This document shows, in pieces, positions 8,226-11,611 of a DNA stretch of 11,611 bases. Below the pieces are notes generated by a model. It ran no database searches. It had not been told where the DNA came from and saw only the letters and a program-made list of their open reading frames with translations. Every line of letters begins with the position of its first letter. Position 1 is the first letter of the stretch. The position numbers and the translations under genes are program-made. The DNA is from Jimgerdemannia flammicorona (Eukaryota; Mucoromycota; Endogonomycetes; Endogonales; Endogonaceae). The stretch is from NCBI GenBank assembly GCA_003990745.1, contig RBNI01006200.1:1-11611 (forward strand). Reading direction: 5' to 3'.

Positions 8226-8890
8226 ATTTGGTGTAGATATCTTCTTAGCCAAAAAGCCTTTTCTTGGTGAGTTTCTTTCTTGGGGATAATGGTGATTGTG
8301 CTGGGTTCTTCTTCTATATTCCAGGGGTCATTGTCTTTAGGTGATATCTAGTGAGGGTCATCTCAGGAGATGAGTTTGGGGACTTCTTCTTTCTCAGATA
8401 CTTCTTGTTCAGGAACTTCTTGATCAGGTTCTTCTTCCTCAGATGATTCTTGTCTCCAAATTGCATACACTTCTGCAGCTTCAGCTGCAGGTGTTTCTGA
8501 AGCATGTCTGTATTTCTTCTTCTTCCTTCTACACTCAGAGCAGGCTGTGCCAGGTGAATTCCTTATCCCAATGATCTTGGAGGAGTACTCAGGGCACTTG
8601 TATCTCTTGAGGCAGGTGGGGCATCCTTTGATTTCTTCTGCAATAGCTCCAATAGTAATAGGGACAGTATTCTTGACCTATATATTGTCTTCTGGTCTAT
8701 CATCCACTAAGTTAATTCAGGGGTTGAGTCTGGGATCATTTCCATCTTTAGATTCTTCTTCCTCCTCTGTGGTAGACTCTTTACTGCTGGCATATTCCTC
8801 CTAAATAGTAACCTTCTTCTTCTTCTTTGATGGCTTATAGCTAGTCACCTTAACTCTATACTTCTTGTCTTAGTAGTCAAACTTAAGTAC
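8226..8890 (-). pseudogene. Post-protease linker with cysteine cluster (pol polyprotein part)
   Basis: This segment is in the same frame as the retropepsin, past its TAA. It is Lys-rich first (KPSKKKKK), then Glu/Ser-rich, then contains C-x2-C-x5-C followed by C-x2-C (8623 to 8531) and a basic run RRKKKKY. A similar C-x2-C-x6-C...C-x2-C-x(5-7)-C arrangement occurs in many fungal, especially basidiomycete, repeat-encoded proteins. Here the position of a last Cys is occupied by Tyr (TAC, 8510-8512), one G-to-A step from TGC. A Glu-rich tail with repeats of EQEV type follows. Six in-frame stops (three TAG, two TGA and one TAA besides the protease stop) fit Gln or Arg codons. The region may tether or bind zinc, but its function is unknown. 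No RT motif is present. Confidence 0.55.
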
Positions 8891-9301
8891 TTATTGTCCA
8901 ATGTCAACAACTGTATTCATTTCCTTCATCCAGTTGGTGCCAAGAATCATGTCATAGGTGACAGCTTCAGTGACAACAGCTTTCAGGATAGAGAACTGAA
9001 TGTGTCCAAGAGAGATAGTGATATTTAATACTTCTCCAAGGGGTTGAGTTTGGACTCCATCTGCTACTATGATGCTGAGGTTGGATGGTCCATCAATGGA
9101 CCATTGGAGGGTGTCCAGGAATTGTTTGGCAATGACACAGATAGCTGCTCCAGTGTCTATAAGGATTTTCGCCTTTTGTCCTCTAATATCTCCATGTAGG
9201 TAGGTGCTGACATGTCTTTCAGCTGCTTGGACAGAGATGGGAACTAGTTCTTGCTGTGGGATTGGAACTTGGCCAGTGCTAGACCTGGTGGTTCTCAGCA
9301 A
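8891..9301 (-). pseudogene. Retropepsin-like aspartic protease of the LTR element
   Basis: This is the longest undisturbed piece of the LTR element, 136 codons, entered from a stop just before 9301 (the first codon is TTG, not a real start). The active-site motif ILIDTGAAICVIA has its catalytic Asp at codon 9155-9157. It is followed by the IIVADGVQTQPLGE flap-side region and, near the end, DMILGTNWM, the conserved ILG-x-x-W of retropepsins. The enzyme would cleave the Gag-pol precursor in the virus-like particle. It lies in the same frame as the CCHC knuckle (9815-9856), so Gag and protease form one polyprotein with no frameshift between them. The domain itself looks intact, but stops on both sides make the copy non-functional. 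Ty3/gypsy-type is favoured. Confidence 0.85.
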
Positions 9302-9814
9302 TTTGTTTCAGACTCCAGCTGGTATCAGTTGCAGGAACTGCAAAAGAGGGACTTCTATCTTGGCCTCTTGAATCTTCTGCCAGGCTTCATCGTAGATGTC
9401 TCTAGGCATGGTCTTTGGCGTGTACTTTTTCTTGAGCTTTGAAGCAGCAGGTTCCCATTCTTCTTGTTCCATTTCTTTATCCTCTGGTGGTAGCTCATTT
9501 GTCCCAGAGACAAAAGGTGAGGGGGTTTGGAGAGGTGTTTCTATCTGCTTCTCTTCATGTTCTTCATCTTCTTCTTGGATGATTCTTCTGCTGATATTCC
9601 TGAATGGCCTTCCTACAGGTCTCTTCCTCTTCTCTGCTGGGTAGACTGTTTTTCAGATAGTAATCTTAGTAGGATACAAGTCTAGGTCACTGTAGTCTTC
9701 ACTATTGCTTGCTTCTTCAAAATCTTCAACAGGATGGGCTTCAGTCTTCTTATACTAAGTGTCATTCCTTCAGTTTGGTAGTTTTGAGTCCCTTCAGTCA
9801 CTTCTTTTGTTATC
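9302..9814 (-). pseudogene. Charged spacer between Gag knuckle and protease
   Basis: This segment continues the knuckle-protease frame. It is rich in Glu, Lys, Gln and Pro (for example EEDEEHEEKQIETP, PASKLKKKYTP) with no domain. Five stops interrupt it: four TGA and one TAG. It probably includes the cleavage sites between nucleocapsid and protease. Its continuity in one frame is the main evidence that it is coding. Confidence 0.55.
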
Positions 9815-11235
9815 ACATTTAGTGGCATAGTGTCTAAATTGTCTACAGTAGAAGCATTGAACTTGGGCTCTGTCTCAGATAGGGTATCTTCTTTCCTCTT
9901 GCTGGTAATTTCTATTATCTCTTAGTAGATAACCTTGGCTCCTCTGTGGTAGGTATCCTCTGTTTTCTTGGTAGCTCTGATTTTCATATGTGGTGAGTTT
10001 TTCAATCTGTCCAACCAATCAGTCCAACTTGGAGCTGAGGTCTTGGATTTTGCTTCTGTCCTTCTTTTCTTCCTTAGCTGGCTTTCTTTCTTCAGATCTC
10101 TCTTATCCTTGGAGGAGTCCTTACAGGGCTTTGACCAAGATGTCTTCTTTATCTTCTTTCTTATCATGATCACTCCAGGTAGTTCCTGGTCTGACATTGA
10201 AGAATTCTTGGGCTACATCTACTTGCTCTTCAGACCTTCTGATACCTAGGGTGCAGACATGCTGGACAATGTTTGGGGGAATTCCATTCATAAAGGTCAT
10301 TGGACCTATGATGTTCTGATTGGTGACATTGAACCTGATAGCATACATTCTCTTCTGAATTCTTATGAAGAAGGCTCTGAGTGATTCTCTAAGATTCATC
10401 TTCATCCCCATGATAGATTCTTGAGCCTTGTGGTAGATTTCATTTCCTGCATCTTTTCAATGAGCCAGTAGACCATGGCCATATATTCTAGCTCATAAGA
10501 CATTGCTACCTATATCTATCTCATCAGTTCTGAATTTGGGTTATTTGTTATTTGGTGGAAAATTTCTCTAGCTGGTTCTCTGAGCTGAGCCTTGTAGATG
10601 GTGATTTTTCCTTCATCTGAGAGATTTCTCAGAGCTGTGATTCCTTTAATTCCATTGAGAAATTCTCTGGAGTCTTCCTCTGAGTATTCTGCAAAGGTTG
10701 GCAATGAGGTGGTTATTTCATTATCACTTTCTTCTGATTCTGGTTCTGGTCTAGATTCTGATTCTGATTTACTTTCTGAGCTTTCACTGGAGATGGAGGT
10801 GCTTGAGTATCCTGAGGATGGTGTTCTAGTCCTTAGACAAAGTGGAATAAGTCTAGATATTCTTGTAGGAGCTACTTCCAGTTCTGCAAGGAGTTGTGGT
10901 AAAGGTTCTATTGGTGAGATTGATGGAACTAATATGGAGTATCTGGCTGTAAGATCTTGGACTTATGTGATAAGATCTTCTAGTTCTTGTGCAAGTTCTT
11001 CAAAATCTCTAACAGGGCTGTCTGTGTTTTCTGGTTAATCTGGTTGGGGATTTCAGGCTGTACTGGCTTTTGGTTCTGATTGGGATCCTTCTGATGCTGG
11101 ATAGTTGGCAAGTCTTGATATAATTACTTCTCTTCCTATCCAGATACTGGTGATAACTGGTTCTTCTGTAGTAGTAGAGATTGGTATTATATTAAATGTA
11201 TCCAGTTTGACTGTAGGTTCTTGTGAGCTGAAAAG
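9815..11235 (-). pseudogene. Gag polyprotein of the LTR element, broken
   Basis: The N-terminal frame is followed from 11235 to about 10444. It is Ser/Glu-rich (residues SESESRPEPESEES near 10790-10740), then a capsid-like stretch FAEYSEEDSREFLNGIKGIT, LSDEGKITIYKAQLREPAREIF and YMAMVYWLIEKMQ, typical of retrotransposon Gag helices. A frameshift at about 10440-10446 moves the reading to a second frame (RESLRAFFIRIQKRMYAIRF, GIPPNIVQHVC), then a coiled, charged part (IQDLSSKLD, LVGQIEKL). It ends in a CCHC nucleic-acid-binding knuckle, C-x2-C-x4-H-x4-C, at 9856-9815. Gag would form the particle and package the RNA. Five stops lie in the first frame and about four in the second before the knuckle, mostly TAA, TAG or TGA where Gln or Arg fits. 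The true start is unclear: an ATG at 11239 is in another frame. Confidence 0.75.
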
Positions 11236-11254
11236 TCATATCGATTTTGAAATC

Positions 11255-11272
11255 TTCCCAGTTGAGCCCCCA
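11255..11272 (-). promoter_or_regulatory. Primer-binding site, proline-tRNA type
   Basis: The minus strand reads TGGGGGCTCAACTGGGAA. Its complement parses exactly as a tRNA 3' end: T-stem CCCAG, acceptor strand TTGAGCC, discriminator C, then CCA. A GGCTC-type acceptor with discriminator C is the hallmark of eukaryotic tRNA-Pro. The site lies two bases inside the LTR end and just before Gag, as expected for priming of minus-strand DNA. Confidence 0.75.
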
Positions 11273-11274
11273 AA

Positions 11275-11594
11275 TGTAATATACCTGGCTCAATAGAGGC
11301 AAATTACAAGGTTGGAGGTTGGTGTAGTTTGGCTTGAGCCCCCAGTTACTTTGTCAAAAGCAACAAAATATTCTAAGATTCTTGAGGTCCTTAGTGTTTA
11401 GTGATATAATAGTCAAAACTGGATATTTGCAAGCAATTTCCTTATTGGGATGGTTCTCTGAGTGTAGTGGCAATTTGTGTGTAAGTGGATTTCCTTCTTG
11501 GGTCAACTGGAAATTGGTAGAAATTCATATATAGTATGATCTCCAAAAGTATGTAATTTCTGAGTGATAATCTCTTATGTAGCATGATGATCTC
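11275..11594 (-). repeat. 5' LTR (partial) of the LTR retrotransposon
   Basis: On the plus strand the LTR begins TGTAATATACC at 11275, so in element sense it ends in TTACA, the usual CA end, two bases before the primer site. Its outer end is not in the window. The sequence continues to the T-run at 11595, which may be a second insertion. No matching 3' LTR was found elsewhere in the window, so the length and the TG...CA pairing cannot be confirmed. AT-rich stretches that could hold the promoter are present, but no convincing TATA box could be assigned. Confidence 0.55.
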
Positions 11595-11611
11595 TTTTTT
11601 TTTTTTTTTTT
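11595..11611 (-). repeat. Poly(T) run at right edge, possible retroposon tail
   Basis: Seventeen T end the window. On the minus strand this is an A-run followed by GAGATC, the same A-run-then-GAGA layout seen at the tail of the insertion ending at 8208. It may be the poly(A) tail of a minus-strand retroposon lying beyond the window and interrupting the LTR. A simple T-tract is the alternative. Confidence 0.4.

Larger units (their letters stand above)
6446..11594 (-). mobile_element. LTR retrotransposon, 5' portion (Ty3/gypsy-like), decayed
   Basis: Reading the minus strand from the right: partial LTR (11594-11275), tRNA-Pro primer-binding site (11272-11255), Gag with a CCHC knuckle (11235-9815), a charged spacer, retropepsin (9301-8891), a Lys/Glu-rich linker with a cysteine cluster (to 8226), a 1.2-kb foreign insertion (8208-7024), and about 370-560 further bases. 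RT, RNase H, integrase, polypurine tract and 3' LTR were not found. The element stops where the LINE starts, so it is 3'-truncated or is a Gag-protease-only, non-autonomous element. Ty3/gypsy is preferred over Copia because knuckle, separate retropepsin and tRNA-Pro-type priming fit, but without RT and integrase order this is not settled. CpG is nearly absent. Confidence 0.75.

Noticed and set aside
660..11235. Reassigned genetic code (TAA/TAG read as Gln)
   Set aside because: Many internal stops sit where Gln fits, but TGA also occurs at Arg-like positions, frameshifts are present, and catalytic Asp residues are mutated to Asn. The intact CRN frame shows no internal stop. Decay by C-to-T change explains all of this.

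Overview
This looks like a fungal nuclear genome segment. The left edge carries the start of a Crinkler (CRN)-type gene with CpG-rich coding sequence. The remaining ~11 kb is a pile-up of decayed retrotransposons, nearly all on the minus strand. A fungus fits because CRN ubiquitin-like headers, an L1/Tx1-like LINE, an LTR element with a proline-tRNA primer site and C-to-T decay all occur in fungi. I cannot name the genus.

Layout: 1-246, N-terminal 82 codons of a CRN-family protein (minus, runs off the window). 247-653, its CpG-rich upstream region. 654-~6445, a LINE on the minus strand, close to full length: ORF1 (6360-4333, one in-frame stop) and, 31 bp further on, ORF2 (4301-~1037) with endonuclease, reverse transcriptase and a C-terminal zinc-finger-like region. 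ORF2 is broken by one frameshift and about a dozen TAG/TGA stops, and the catalytic Asp is changed to Asn in both RT motif A and motif C. ~6446-11594, the 5' part of an LTR retrotransposon on the minus strand: partial LTR, tRNA-Pro primer-binding site, Gag with CCHC knuckle, retropepsin, then a charged linker with a cysteine cluster. No RT, RNase H or integrase follows before the LINE begins. 7024-8208, a plus-strand poly(A)-tailed retroposon of unknown family inserted in the LTR element with a perfect 17-bp target-site duplication. 11595-11611, a T-run that may be the poly(A) tail of another minus-strand retroposon beyond the window.

None of the transposon genes here can be functional as they stand. 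The decay is biased: most internal stops are explained by C-to-T change at Gln or Arg codons, and CpG is almost absent from the elements while common in the CRN gene and its upstream region. This points to methylation/deamination or a RIP-like process acting on repeats but sparing the gene next door. I see no CRISPR array, rRNA, tRNA gene or bacterial-type operon.
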